Shown: in pieces, positions 19,524 through 27,671 of the stretch
Layout: each line of letters starts with the position of its first letter
Numbering within the stretch: position 1 is the first letter of the stretch
Translations under genes and position numbers: made by a program
Assembly (NCBI GenBank): GCA_965247355.1
Contig: OZ252011.1
Location: 1-64,000, forward strand
Reading direction: 5' to 3'
Length of the DNA stretch: 64,000 nucleotides
Source: RHLJ01 sp965247355
GTDB lineage: Bacteria; Bacteroidota; Rhodothermia; Balneolales; Balneolaceae
Notes under the pieces: model-generated
Database searches by the model: none
What the model was told of the DNA's origin: nothing
Seen by the model: the letters and a program-made list of their open reading frames with translations, nothing else

Positions 19524-20456
19524 TTGGACAGTCCTCTCGCAATATTTTCCGGTAGCAGTAATCCGGCTTTGGCTCGCGCCATAGCTAAGGAGTATGGCAC
19601 CACTTTGGGTAAAGTTACCAGTAAGCAATTTTCTGATGGTGAACTTTATGTAAAGTTTCAGCAAAGCATTCGCGGTGAGGATATTTTTATTGTTCAACCC
19701 ACTCCTCCTCCCGGCGATAACATTATTGAGCTATTATTGATGTTAGACGCAGCCAAACGTGCCTCTGTAAAAAGAGTTACTGCGGTTATTCCATATTTTG
19801 GATATGCTCGCCAGGACCGTAAAGACCAACCCAGAGTTTCAATCGGATCAAAACTGATGGCTAACCTTTTGGTTGAAGCCGGAGCCGATCGGGTACTTAC
19901 GATGGATTTACATGCTGCACAGATTCAGGGTTTCTTCGATATACCACTCGACCACTTATATGCAAGTCGGGTATTTATCGACCACTTCACCCAGCATCCG
20001 ATTGAAAATTTGGTGGTGGTAGCACCTGATGTAGGCAGCTTGAAAATGGCTCGTTCTTACTCTAAGAAGTTGAATGCTACCCTGGCTTTTATCGACAAAC
20101 GCCGCCCCAAACCAAATGAATCGGAGATCATGAATATCATTGGTGAAGTGGAAGGCAAGAATGTGTTGATTGTGGACGACTTGATCGACACCGCCGGTAC
20201 ACTTACAAATGCTGCCGCCGCTATGAAAGAGCGTGGTGCGTTAAATATTTCTGCGATTTGTTCGCACCCGATACTCTCGGGACCGGCATTCCAGCGAATC
20301 GAGGATTCGCCCATTGATGAATTATTAGTTACGGATACGATCCCGCTACGCCAGCCTTCTGAAAAGATTAAAGTGCTGAGTGTTGCGAATATTTTTGCGG
20401 AAGCAATACAGCGTATTCATACGAATGATACCATCAGTGCATTGTTTGATAATTAA
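19524..20456 (+). CDS. prs: Ribose-phosphate pyrophosphokinase (PRPP synthetase)
   Basis: Makes PRPP from ribose 5-phosphate and ATP, feeding nucleotide, His and Trp synthesis. Motifs: SDGELYVKF, the flexible-loop region YFGYARQDRK, TMDLHAAQIQGFF, and the PRPP-binding loop VLIVDDLIDTAGT. No in-frame ATG exists near the N-terminus. The TTG at 19524 (LDSPLAIFSGSSNP) gives 310 residues, the usual length; the frame is open back to a TTG at 19479. It heads the prs-rplY-pth cluster and lies 79 nt after tRNA-Gln. Confidence 0.93.
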   Translation: MDSPLAIFSGSSNPALARAIAKEYGTTLGKVTSKQFSDGELYVKFQQSIRGEDIFIVQPTPPPGDNIIELLLMLDAAKRASVKRVTAVIPYFGYARQDRKDQPRVSIGSKLMANLLVEAGADRVLTMDLHAAQIQGFFDIPLDHLYASRVFIDHFTQHPIENLVVVAPDVGSLKMARSYSKKLNATLAFIDKRRPKPNESEIMNIIGEVEGKNVLIVDDLIDTAGTLTNAAAAMKERGALNISAICSHPILSGPAFQRIEDSPIDELLVTDTIPLRQPSEKIKVLSVANIFAEAIQRIHTNDTISALFDN

Positions 20457-20480
20457 TGTTTATAAGGTAAACGAAAAAAA

Positions 20481-21173
20481 ATGGCATACCCAGAATTAGT
20501 AAAATTGGAAGGAACTCCACGTGAGATTTCTAAGCAAGCTAACCGTGCTTTAAGAGCTGAAAAAAGAGTTCCAGCCGTACTTTACGGTCCTGAAGTGGAA
20601 GAAAATATTCACTTCTCTATTGATGAACTTGAGTTGGAAAAAATCCTTCGAAGAGCCCAAACAAAGCTTCAGGAGCTTACCATCGATGGTAAAGTATACA
20701 AGACCCTTTTAAAAAGAACTGAATTTGATCCGGTTACAGATCGGCCGATTCACGCTGATTTTTATGTTCTTTCAGATAATCACAAAGTAACTCTGCGTGT
20801 TCCTGTAAGAATTAAAGGAACTCCTCGTGGAGTTGTTGAAGGTGGTGGACGTCTGTTCCAGCCGATGAAGTTTATTCGTATTCGTGTACTTCCTAAGTTC
20901 ATAGTATCTGAATTTGAAGTGGAAGTAAGTTCATTGAATATTGGTAATTCTTTCCATGTTGGAGATTTAGAACTTGAAGGCATTATTCCTCTGGATGCAC
21001 TTAGCCGAACTATTGTAACTATTCGTCCACCGAAAGGCGCGCTTGTTAGCGATGTACTTGGTGATGATGAAGATGAGGAGGCAACGGAAGAAGGTGCTGA
21101 AGAAGCAGAAGAAGGTGCTGAAGGCGAAGGTTCTGAAGAAGGCGGAAGCGAAGAAGCTGAATCAGAAGAATAA
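20481..21173 (+). CDS. rplY: 50S ribosomal protein L25 (CTC/TL5 long form)
   Basis: Binds 5S rRNA. An L25 domain covers about 1-95 and the CTC-type C-terminal beta domain about 100-190. The last 40 or so residues are almost all Glu, Gly, Ser and Ala, a disordered acidic tail seen in many Bacteroidota L25 proteins. 230 residues. Lies 24 nt after prs and 30 nt before pth, as in many bacteria. Confidence 0.93.
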   Translation: MAYPELVKLEGTPREISKQANRALRAEKRVPAVLYGPEVEENIHFSIDELELEKILRRAQTKLQELTIDGKVYKTLLKRTEFDPVTDRPIHADFYVLSDNHKVTLRVPVRIKGTPRGVVEGGGRLFQPMKFIRIRVLPKFIVSEFEVEVSSLNIGNSFHVGDLELEGIIPLDALSRTIVTIRPPKGALVSDVLGDDEDEEATEEGAEEAEEGAEGEGSEEGGSEEAESEE

Positions 21174-21203
21174 GATGGTGTTGTTTAGCGGGAGCCTGAA
21201 ATC

Positions 21204-21761
21204 ATGTCCATAATTGTAGGATTAGGAAATGTTGGACAGGAATATGAAGGTACCCGCCATAACATCGGATTTGATGTAGTTGATTTATTGGCGAAAACAC
21301 TTTCTGTTGACTTTGGAGCTGGAAATGGTCCATTTGTAGTTGCAGAAGGGAGGCATAAAGGGCGGAAGATTATCCTGATAAAACCCACTAACTATATGAA
21401 TAGAAGTGGAACAGCGGTAAAGAAAGCACTTGCCAAGTATAAAACTGATAAAAAAGACTGCCTCATTATCTATGATGATCTGAATCTTCCGGTAGGAGCT
21501 ACAAGAATGAAGCCCGGCGGAAGTGACGGTGGTCATAATGGAATTGCAGATATCAACGAAAAACTGGGTAGTAAAGAATATCCCAGATTAAGAGTAGGTA
21601 TCGGAAATGATTTTAAAAGGGGAAGACAAGTTGATTTTGTACTTTCTCCTTTCGATCAATCAGAACTGGACGAGGTTGAAGCCTCTGTTCAAAAAGCTCA
21701 CGATGCTGCTCTTGCATTTGTGAATATTGGCATTGAAAGAGCAATGAATTTTTTTAATTAA
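21204..21761 (+). CDS. pth: Peptidyl-tRNA hydrolase
   Basis: Recycles peptidyl-tRNA that drops off ribosomes. 185 residues with the family motifs: IVGLGNVGQEYEGTRHNIGF with the catalytic His, PTNYMNRSG, and YDDLNLPVG with the partner Asp, then GGHNGIADI. Starts at the ATG at 21204. Last gene of the prs-rplY-pth set. Confidence 0.95.
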   Translation: MSIIVGLGNVGQEYEGTRHNIGFDVVDLLAKTLSVDFGAGNGPFVVAEGRHKGRKIILIKPTNYMNRSGTAVKKALAKYKTDKKDCLIIYDDLNLPVGATRMKPGGSDGGHNGIADINEKLGSKEYPRLRVGIGNDFKRGRQVDFVLSPFDQSELDEVEASVQKAHDAALAFVNIGIERAMNFFN

Positions 21762-21805
21762 GTTTCGGGATACGGAACTAAACGTAAACTAACACAAGCG
21801 GAATT

Positions 21806-24016
21806 ATGCAAAACATAATCTTTTTCTCATTAGCGGCTGGAGTTATTGCTCTTCTTTTTACCGCATTAAAATCTTCCTGGGTAACAAAGCAGGAAGTAGG
21901 TACCGAAAGAATGGGGCGTATCGCAGACAGTATTGCTGCAGGCGCTATGGCATTTCTTAAAGCTGAATATCGCGTACTTTCAATTTTTGTAATCGTTGTA
22001 GCCATCATTTTAGCAGTAAGTGCAGATGCAGTTACATCAAGCTGGATGGTAGCTATCTCTTTTATAGTAGGTGCTATCTGTTCGGGACTTGCTGGTTTCA
22101 TCGGAATGAAAGTTGCTACCAAAGCTAACGTACGAACTACTAATGCTGCTCGTGAGAGTTTAGGTAAAGGTCTTGAAGTTGCTTTTGCCGGTGGTTCTGT
22201 AATGGGGCTTGGTGTAGTAGGTCTTGGTGTTCTGGGACTATCAAGCTTGTTTTTTCTGTTCTCGTCTATTTTCGGAATTGAAGGTGCAGGTGCTGTAAAT
22301 AAGGTATTAGCAGTAGTAACAGGATTCTCCTTCGGTGCATCATCAATCGCACTTTTCGCTCGTGTTGGTGGCGGTATTTATACCAAAGCAGCTGATGTTG
22401 GAGCTGACCTTGTAGGTAAAGTAGAAGCAGGTATTCCTGAAGATCACCCCCTAAACCCAGCAACTATTGCGGATAACGTAGGTGATAATGTTGGCGATGT
22501 TGCCGGTATGGGTGCTGACCTTTTCGAATCTTATGTAGGTTCTATCATTGGTACAATGGTATTAGGTGCAGCTTTCATGACGATTCCAAACTGGAGTGAT
22601 GGATTTGAAGGTCTTTCAGCGGTATTACTTCCACTGGTATTAGCAGGAACCGGAATCCTGACTTCAATTGTGGGTACTTTTTTAGTACGAGTAAAAGAAG
22701 GTGGAGATCCGCAGAAAGCATTGAACATGGGAGAGCTTTTCTCAGGACTTGCAATGCTTGTTGCTTCTTATTTTATCATTACCTGGATGCTACCTGGTAG
22801 CTGGACATTCGGTGGTATTGAATACACAAGTACTGGTGTATTTATTGCAACTATTTTTGGTCTTCTATCCGGACTTGCAATTGGTTTTGTTACTGAGCAC
22901 TACACAGGTACAGGTACTAAACCAGTTCTTTCTATCGTAAAGCAATCAGTTACTGGTTCGGCTACTAATATTATTGCCGGTTTGGGAGTTGGAATGATTT
23001 CAACAGCGATTCCAATCATCATTATTGCAGTTGCAATTATTGGAGCATACAGCTTCGCAGGTCTTTACGGTATTGCGATCGCTGCAGTTGGAATGCTTGC
23101 TAATACTGGAATTCAGTTAGCTGTTGATGCTTACGGTCCTGTTTCAGATAATGCAGGTGGTATTGCTGAAATGGCTGAGCTTGAGCCTGAAGTACGTGAG
23201 CGTACTGATAAACTGGATGCTGTTGGTAACACAACTGCTGCAATTGGTAAAGGTTTTGCGATTGGTTCTGCAGCACTTACAGCTCTGGCGCTGTTTGCCG
23301 CTTTCATCACTGCTTATGAAGCTGTGAATCCAGGAGTAGAAGTAATCATCAATGTTACTAATCCATTTGTTATGGCTGCTCTGTTTGTTGGAGCTATGCT
23401 TCCATTCCTATTCTCTGCATTGTCAATGAACGCAGTAGGACGTGCAGCAATGAGTATGATTGAAGAAGTTCGCCGTCAGTTCAAAGATATTCCTGAGTTA
23501 AGAGCTGCTCTTGATGTAATGAACAAGAACGGAGAGAAAGATTTCAAAGAATGGTCTAAAGAAGATCAGACTACTTTTGAAGCTGCTGATGGAAAAGCGG
23601 AATACGAGAAGTGTGTTGAAATTTCTACTACAGCTTCTATCCGTGAGATGGTTGTTCCAGGTCTTTTAGCAGTTATTGTTCCTGTATTATTTGGATTTGT
23701 TCCTGGTTTCATAAGTGATACCCCTGCTCTAGGCGCGCAAATGCTTGGCGGATTACTAGCTGGTGTTACTTCTGCTGGTGTGTTGATGGCATTATTTCAA
23801 TCAAATGCTGGTGGAGCCTGGGATAACGCTAAGAAAATGATTGAAGAAGGCGTTGAAATTGATGGCGTTCAGTACGGAAAAGGTTCTGAGCCTCATAAAG
23901 CAGCTGTTGTTGGTGATACTGTGGGTGATCCTTTCAAAGATACCTCAGGTCCATCACTAAACATTCTTCTAAAGTTGATGTCTGTTGTAGCGCTTGTAAT
24001 TGCTACCATGATTTAA
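21806..24016 (+). CDS. hppA: Membrane-bound ion-translocating pyrophosphatase
   Basis: Splits pyrophosphate and pumps Na+ and/or H+ across the inner membrane; 736 residues with about 16 membrane segments. The substrate loop DNVGDNVGDVAGMGADLFESY is present near residue 220-240 (key parts DNVGDNVGD and GADLFESY), and a second Asp-rich loop, VGDTVGDPFKDTSGP, is at the C-terminus. The diagnostic segment reads GNTTAAIGKGFAIGSA: the Ala where K+-independent enzymes carry Lys marks the K+-dependent class, which contains the Na+ pumps and dual Na+/H+ pumps. A strong terminator follows. The pumped ion is not settled by eye. Confidence 0.93.
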   Translation: MQNIIFFSLAAGVIALLFTALKSSWVTKQEVGTERMGRIADSIAAGAMAFLKAEYRVLSIFVIVVAIILAVSADAVTSSWMVAISFIVGAICSGLAGFIGMKVATKANVRTTNAARESLGKGLEVAFAGGSVMGLGVVGLGVLGLSSLFFLFSSIFGIEGAGAVNKVLAVVTGFSFGASSIALFARVGGGIYTKAADVGADLVGKVEAGIPEDHPLNPATIADNVGDNVGDVAGMGADLFESYVGSIIGTMVLGAAFMTIPNWSDGFEGLSAVLLPLVLAGTGILTSIVGTFLVRVKEGGDPQKALNMGELFSGLAMLVASYFIITWMLPGSWTFGGIEYTSTGVFIATIFGLLSGLAIGFVTEHYTGTGTKPVLSIVKQSVTGSATNIIAGLGVGMISTAIPIIIIAVAIIGAYSFAGLYGIAIAAVGMLANTGIQLAVDAYGPVSDNAGGIAEMAELEPEVRERTDKLDAVGNTTAAIGKGFAIGSAALTALALFAAFITAYEAVNPGVEVIINVTNPFVMAALFVGAMLPFLFSALSMNAVGRAAMSMIEEVRRQFKDIPELRAALDVMNKNGEKDFKEWSKEDQTTFEAADGKAEYEKCVEISTTASIREMVVPGLLAVIVPVLFGFVPGFISDTPALGAQMLGGLLAGVTSAGVLMALFQSNAGGAWDNAKKMIEEGVEIDGVQYGKGSEPHKAAVVGDTVGDPFKDTSGPSLNILLKLMSVVALVIATMI

Positions 24017-24033
24017 TCAAACTTAAACGGTTT

Positions 24034-24071
24034 AAAATCCCGGCTGCAATGATGTAGCCGGGATTTTTTTT
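24034..24071 (+). terminator. Rho-independent terminator of hppA
   Basis: A 12-bp stem (AAAATCCCGGCT at 24034-24045 with AGCCGGGATTTT at 24056-24067) with a 10-nt loop, running into a T tract. Confidence 0.93.
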
Positions 24072-24082
24072 ATAATCAAATC

Positions 24083-24126
24083 GGTACAGCGTAAGGGTAA
24101 TTCATGAATTACCCTTACGCTGTACC
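24083..24126. repeat. Perfect 44-bp palindrome
   Basis: The half GGTACAGCGTAAGGGTAATT-CA is followed directly by its exact reverse complement, with no loop; the centre lies between 24104 and 24105. It sits between the hppA terminator and the next gene. It has no T tract, so it is not an ordinary terminator. The core (AAGGGTAATTCATGAATT-ACCCTT) resembles palindromic intergenic repeats found in many bacteria. Confidence 0.95.
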
Positions 24127-24147
24127 ATACTACCTAAGAAAAAAGTT

Positions 24148-24777
24148 ATGCCTCAAACCGATATCCTTAAACTCATTTTTCATCACGATCAACGGCTTGA
24201 TGATCTGGCTCCTTCAACAGAATCAGTTGATGATAACCCACTGGCGGCGTTTACTAAGCCAGACCCGACCTATTCCACGCTGTATTTTTCAGCAAGTGAT
24301 TTGGAGAAAGAGCAATTTGGAATCAATACACTTTCAAAATATGAGGCATTTATAGAAGCTTTAGACAAAGGCTTAGATGGATTAACCTTTAATACTAAAG
24401 AATGGGAGCTGAAATCACTTAAAAAAGCAGTAGAGGAATTGGAAATGAACGAAGCGTTGGTGGCTTCCAGGGAAGAGGTCAATCACAATATCATTCATTC
24501 CTTCACCAGAAAAATGTTGAGGGATGTATTAGAGAAAGACTGGATCATCATCTATAAAAGAGAAGCAAAAGACGGGTTTGACCTGCATATGTTCAGCAGG
24601 AAGAATATCTACACAAGCTTCTTTTATCCCTTACAGAAGCTTTTACCAGATGCCTTTCGCTTTTTCTCCATAAATGGGAAACGTCTTTCAAACGAGAAAC
24701 AGTTCTATTTTGAAACCTGGGCTTTAGCTAAACCACCCCATGGATTCGAGGAAGTTTTTCCAGAGTCGGTTCTTTGA
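24148..24777 (+). CDS. Hypothetical protein, family not recognised
   Basis: 209 residues, soluble, with no signal peptide or membrane segment. Mixed charged helices in the middle (KSLKKAVEELEMNEALVASREEV) and a C-terminal part with aromatic-rich strands (KDWIIIYKREAKDGFDLHMFSRKNIY is the most strand-like region; parts KDWIIIYKRE and DLHMFSRKN). Codon use and composition match neighbours, so it looks like a real gene. It starts 22 nt after the 44-bp palindrome and ends 80 nt before the iron uptake operon. I cannot assign a function. Confidence 0.7.
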   Translation: MPQTDILKLIFHHDQRLDDLAPSTESVDDNPLAAFTKPDPTYSTLYFSASDLEKEQFGINTLSKYEAFIEALDKGLDGLTFNTKEWELKSLKKAVEELEMNEALVASREEVNHNIIHSFTRKMLRDVLEKDWIIIYKREAKDGFDLHMFSRKNIYTSFFYPLQKLLPDAFRFFSINGKRLSNEKQFYFETWALAKPPHGFEEVFPESVL

Positions 24778-24825
24778 TTTTTGTATCAAAAAAATGATTC
24801 CTTTAAAGCAGATTAATCTTTATCT

Positions 24826-24848
24826 TTATTTAGATCATTTTTAAATAA
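24826..24848. promoter_or_regulatory. Candidate operator in front of the feo operon
   Basis: Inverted repeat TTATTTA-N9-TAAATAA ending 8 nt before the first FeoA start codon. The position and AT-rich dyad would suit a Fur- or DtxR-type iron repressor, but it does not clearly match either consensus. Confidence 0.35.
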
Positions 24849-24856
24849 GAAAAATT

Positions 24857-25078
24857 ATGATGCACCCGCTTAGTAATGGCAAAGAAGGAGAAGAGGTTGT
24901 AGTCCGATGTCTGGACTGTCATTGCGATGATGTTTGTCGTTTAAATGAACTTGGCTGTGTTGAAGGAGCAAAAGGTCGCATCATATCCAATCAAAAGAGT
25001 GTAATTTTACAGGTTGGTGAAGCCCGCCTGGCCATTGCGTCTACTCTTGCAAAAACTATTCTGGTAAGTCCTCAATAA
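24857..25078 (+). CDS. FeoA-domain protein with extra cysteines
   Basis: 73-residue SH3-like FeoA-type protein, first gene of the ferrous iron operon. The RLNELGCVEGAKGRII stretch matches the FeoA core (RLxEMGxxxG). It carries five cysteines in the first half (C18, C21, C23, C27, C34; motif RCLDCHCDDVC) that ordinary FeoA proteins lack. This could bind iron, zinc or an iron-sulfur cluster, perhaps a sensing role like that proposed for FeoC; that is inference. The start could also be the second Met. Confidence 0.8.
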   Translation: MMHPLSNGKEGEEVVVRCLDCHCDDVCRLNELGCVEGAKGRIISNQKSVILQVGEARLAIASTLAKTILVSPQ

Positions 25079-25081
25079 ATA

Positions 25082-25303
25082 ATGGCTCTTTTTCTTTCGG
25101 ATATTAGTTCGACCGATACATACAGAGTAAAAAACATCCAGGGAGTAGATACCACCCGTTTACTTGAGATGGGAATTACTCCTGGAATTGAGATTGAAGT
25201 GGTCAGACGAGCACCTTTAGGATTTCCAATCGAGATTAAGATACGAGGGTATCTATTGTCTCTACGTGAATCAGAAGCCAAATGCATAGAGATCGAGGGT
25301 TGA
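25082..25303 (+). CDS. feoA: Ferrous iron transport protein A
   Basis: 73 residues, classical FeoA: DTTRLLEMGITPGIEIEVVRRAPLGFPIEIKIRGYLLSLRESEA, in parts RLLEMGITPG and LSLRESEA, the last being the usual C-terminal signature. Thought to bind the cytoplasmic side of FeoB and adjust its activity. It starts 3 nt after the first FeoA gene and ends 1 nt before feoB, so the three are one translation-coupled unit. Confidence 0.93.
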   Translation: MALFLSDISSTDTYRVKNIQGVDTTRLLEMGITPGIEIEVVRRAPLGFPIEIKIRGYLLSLRESEAKCIEIEG

Positions 25304-25304
25304 G

Positions 25305-27449
25305 ATGAGGAATGAACCGTTATCGATAGCATTGGTTGGAAACCCGAATACCGGAAAATCTACGATATTTAATACCCTTACCGGACTTCGGCAAAAAATT
25401 GCGAACTATCCGGGTATTACCGTAGAGCGAAAAGTTGGGACCACTATCATTGGTGGAGTACTTCACAAGGTGATTGACCTTCCCGGAGCTTATAGCCTCA
25501 ACTATAAAAAGCTGGATGAACGGATCGCTTATGAAACTCTGATTGGAAGTTATGAGCACGAAGAAGTACCGGATTTAGTGCTGGTAGTTGTCGATTCCAG
25601 TAATCTCGATCGTAATTTATATCTGGCAACGCAGGTGATGGATCTGGGAATTCCTGTAATGCTGGTGCTAAACATGACTGACGTTGCAGAAAGCAAAGGA
25701 ATTAACATCAATCCTGAGTTGATATCTTCTTCATTGGGAGTGCCGGTTATTGCAATTTCTGCTAAGAATAAAGCGGATGTTGAAAAGCTGAAAGAGGAAA
25801 TCAGAGGATTTGATCTTGATAAGCCTGAAGCACTGAAATGGAATCCGGACAGTAGCTTAAAAGAGGCAATGAGTCTGCTTACTGACGAATGGATAAAACC
25901 TCATACGAATATCCCGGAACGTGCACACTCGATCGAGGCACTCAGGTTGATAAGCGAGGGAGATTTTAAAGATGCTTTTTACTCGATACAGGATGTGGAG
26001 AAGGGAAGGGAAGTAATTAAAAAGGCTCAACGAATTATAGAACAAGGTGGTGGAAATCCGATGGCCGCTGAAGTTCTGCGCAGATATAATTTTATTGGGG
26101 AATCTACTTCCGAAGCTTCAACGCAGTCAGCTCAAACCAAAGTATCTATCACCGACCGTATTGATTCGGTTGTTACTCATAAAATAGCCGGACCGATTAT
26201 TTTCACATTGGTTCTGTTGTTTATGTTTCAGGCAATTTTTTCCTGGGCAACTCCTTTTATGGATATGATTGATCTCCTTTTTGTAGAAGGAGGGAATTGG
26301 GTAGCCAATACAATGCCGGAAGGTATGCTTAATGATTTGCTTGTTGATGGTGTAATCGCAGGTCTTGGTGGGGTTGTAATCTTCCTTCCACAAATCCTGT
26401 TTTTGTTCTTCTTCATTTACATTCTGGAAGGTACAGGTTATATGGCTCGTGCAGCTTTTGTAATGGATGGATTTATGACCAAAGTGGGATTACATGGACG
26501 TTCTGTAGTTCCATTGATGTCTGGCTTTGCATGTGCGATTCCAGGAATTATGGCTACCCGGACGATTGAAAACTGGAGAGATCGTATTATCACAATTATG
26601 GTGCTCCCATTCATGGCTTGTTCTGCAAGGCTGCCTGTTTACGCGCTTATGATTGCTGCTTTTATTCCTTCAACAACAGTATTGGGGATATTCACCCTTC
26701 AGGGCATCACCTTTTTTGGGCTATATATTTTTGGAATAGTGATGGCGATTCTTGCAGCATTTGTAATGAAACGTATTTTCCCAACAGGGCAGCAAACTCC
26801 GTTCATTATGGAACTCCCGGCTTACAAAATGCCAAAATGGTCAGTGGTTTTTCAGAATACGGCTGAACGGGGAAAAGTTTTTATTACGGAAGCGGGGAAA
26901 ATCATTGTAGCGATTTCAATTGTACTTTGGTTTCTGGCTTCTTTTCCTAAAACTGAAATGCCGCAAATTTCTCAAACAGACTCCACAGAATATGATTCTT
27001 CTTTTGATATAACAGAGAACCCGGAGTCATATCAATTACGTCATAGTTTTGCAGGACGCTTTGGTAAAATCATAGAGCCTGTAATTGAACCTTTAGGTTT
27101 TGACTGGAAGATTGGAATTGGGCTTATTACTTCCTTTGCTGCACGTGAGGTAATGGTTGGGACGCTAAATACGATTTATAGCATTGAAGAAGAAGACGGT
27201 GATAGCTCAACCTTGAAAGAGAAACTCATTAATGATATAAATCCTGAAACAGGGAAACCGGTATATTCTATTGCAACAGCTATCTCTTTGATGATCTTTT
27301 TTGCACTTGCTATGCAATGTATGAGTACTATTGCTATTGTGAAACGAGAGACTAATTCCTGGAAATGGCCAACTGCAATGTTTGTATATATGACAGCCTT
27401 AGCCTACTTAAGTTCCTTTATAGCATTTCAGATAGGGAGTAACTTATAA
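25305..27449 (+). CDS. feoB: Ferrous iron transporter FeoB
   Basis: Inner-membrane Fe(II) importer of 714 residues. N-terminal G domain: G1 GNPNTGKST (12-20), G3 DLPGAYS, G4 NMTD, then a SAK loop. A GDI-like helical region follows to about 280, then two Gate domains and the FeoB C-terminal core with many membrane helices. Cys in SGFACAIPGIMATR and in the MACSAR segment lie in the membrane part, as in other FeoB proteins. Start at the ATG at 25305. Its stop overlaps the next start (TAATG). Confidence 0.95.
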   Translation: MRNEPLSIALVGNPNTGKSTIFNTLTGLRQKIANYPGITVERKVGTTIIGGVLHKVIDLPGAYSLNYKKLDERIAYETLIGSYEHEEVPDLVLVVVDSSNLDRNLYLATQVMDLGIPVMLVLNMTDVAESKGININPELISSSLGVPVIAISAKNKADVEKLKEEIRGFDLDKPEALKWNPDSSLKEAMSLLTDEWIKPHTNIPERAHSIEALRLISEGDFKDAFYSIQDVEKGREVIKKAQRIIEQGGGNPMAAEVLRRYNFIGESTSEASTQSAQTKVSITDRIDSVVTHKIAGPIIFTLVLLFMFQAIFSWATPFMDMIDLLFVEGGNWVANTMPEGMLNDLLVDGVIAGLGGVVIFLPQILFLFFFIYILEGTGYMARAAFVMDGFMTKVGLHGRSVVPLMSGFACAIPGIMATRTIENWRDRIITIMVLPFMACSARLPVYALMIAAFIPSTTVLGIFTLQGITFFGLYIFGIVMAILAAFVMKRIFPTGQQTPFIMELPAYKMPKWSVVFQNTAERGKVFITEAGKIIVAISIVLWFLASFPKTEMPQISQTDSTEYDSSFDITENPESYQLRHSFAGRFGKIIEPVIEPLGFDWKIGIGLITSFAAREVMVGTLNTIYSIEEEDGDSSTLKEKLINDINPETGKPVYSIATAISLMIFFALAMQCMSTIAIVKRETNSWKWPTAMFVYMTALAYLSSFIAFQIGSNL

Positions 27450-27607
27450 TGGAACTGGATTTTCAGACAGGAGTAGCATTTGGCATGCTAGGTATCGTGT
27501 TAGTCTACCTGACCAATCGATTTGTAATTAAGCCATTTCAAAAGTCAAAGGCTTCTTCTACCTCTTCTACCACCCACGATTGCGGACCGGATTGTAAGTG
27601 TGGATAA
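27449..27607 (+). CDS. Small FeoB-associated Cys-tailed membrane protein
   Basis: 52 residues, too short for routine gene calls. One membrane segment (GVAFGMLGIVLVYLTNRFVI) and a Ser/Thr-rich linker end in HDCGPDCKCG. Its ATG shares a base with the feoB stop codon. Small Cys-tailed proteins in this position are known as FeoB-associated proteins and may help assembly or metal delivery. The match rests on position, size and the Cys tail. Confidence 0.85.
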   Translation: MELDFQTGVAFGMLGIVLVYLTNRFVIKPFQKSKASSTSSTTHDCGPDCKCG

Positions 27608-27610
27608 AAG

Positions 27611-27661
27611 AGTGATAGTTGAAAGTTGACGGTCAGGCAATCTTAACTATCAACTATCACT
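27611..27661. terminator. Hairpin between the feo operon and the amidohydrolase gene
   Basis: AGTGATAGTTGA (27611-27622) pairs with TCAACTATCACT (27650-27661). It lies between convergent genes and could end transcription from both. The same 12-mer recurs at 31131. Confidence 0.6.
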
Positions 27662-27671
27662 GTATCAAAGC

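Noticed and set aside
24104..24355. Open frame starting inside the 44-bp palindrome
   Set aside because: It overlaps the 209-residue gene in another frame and its start is created by the palindrome itself.
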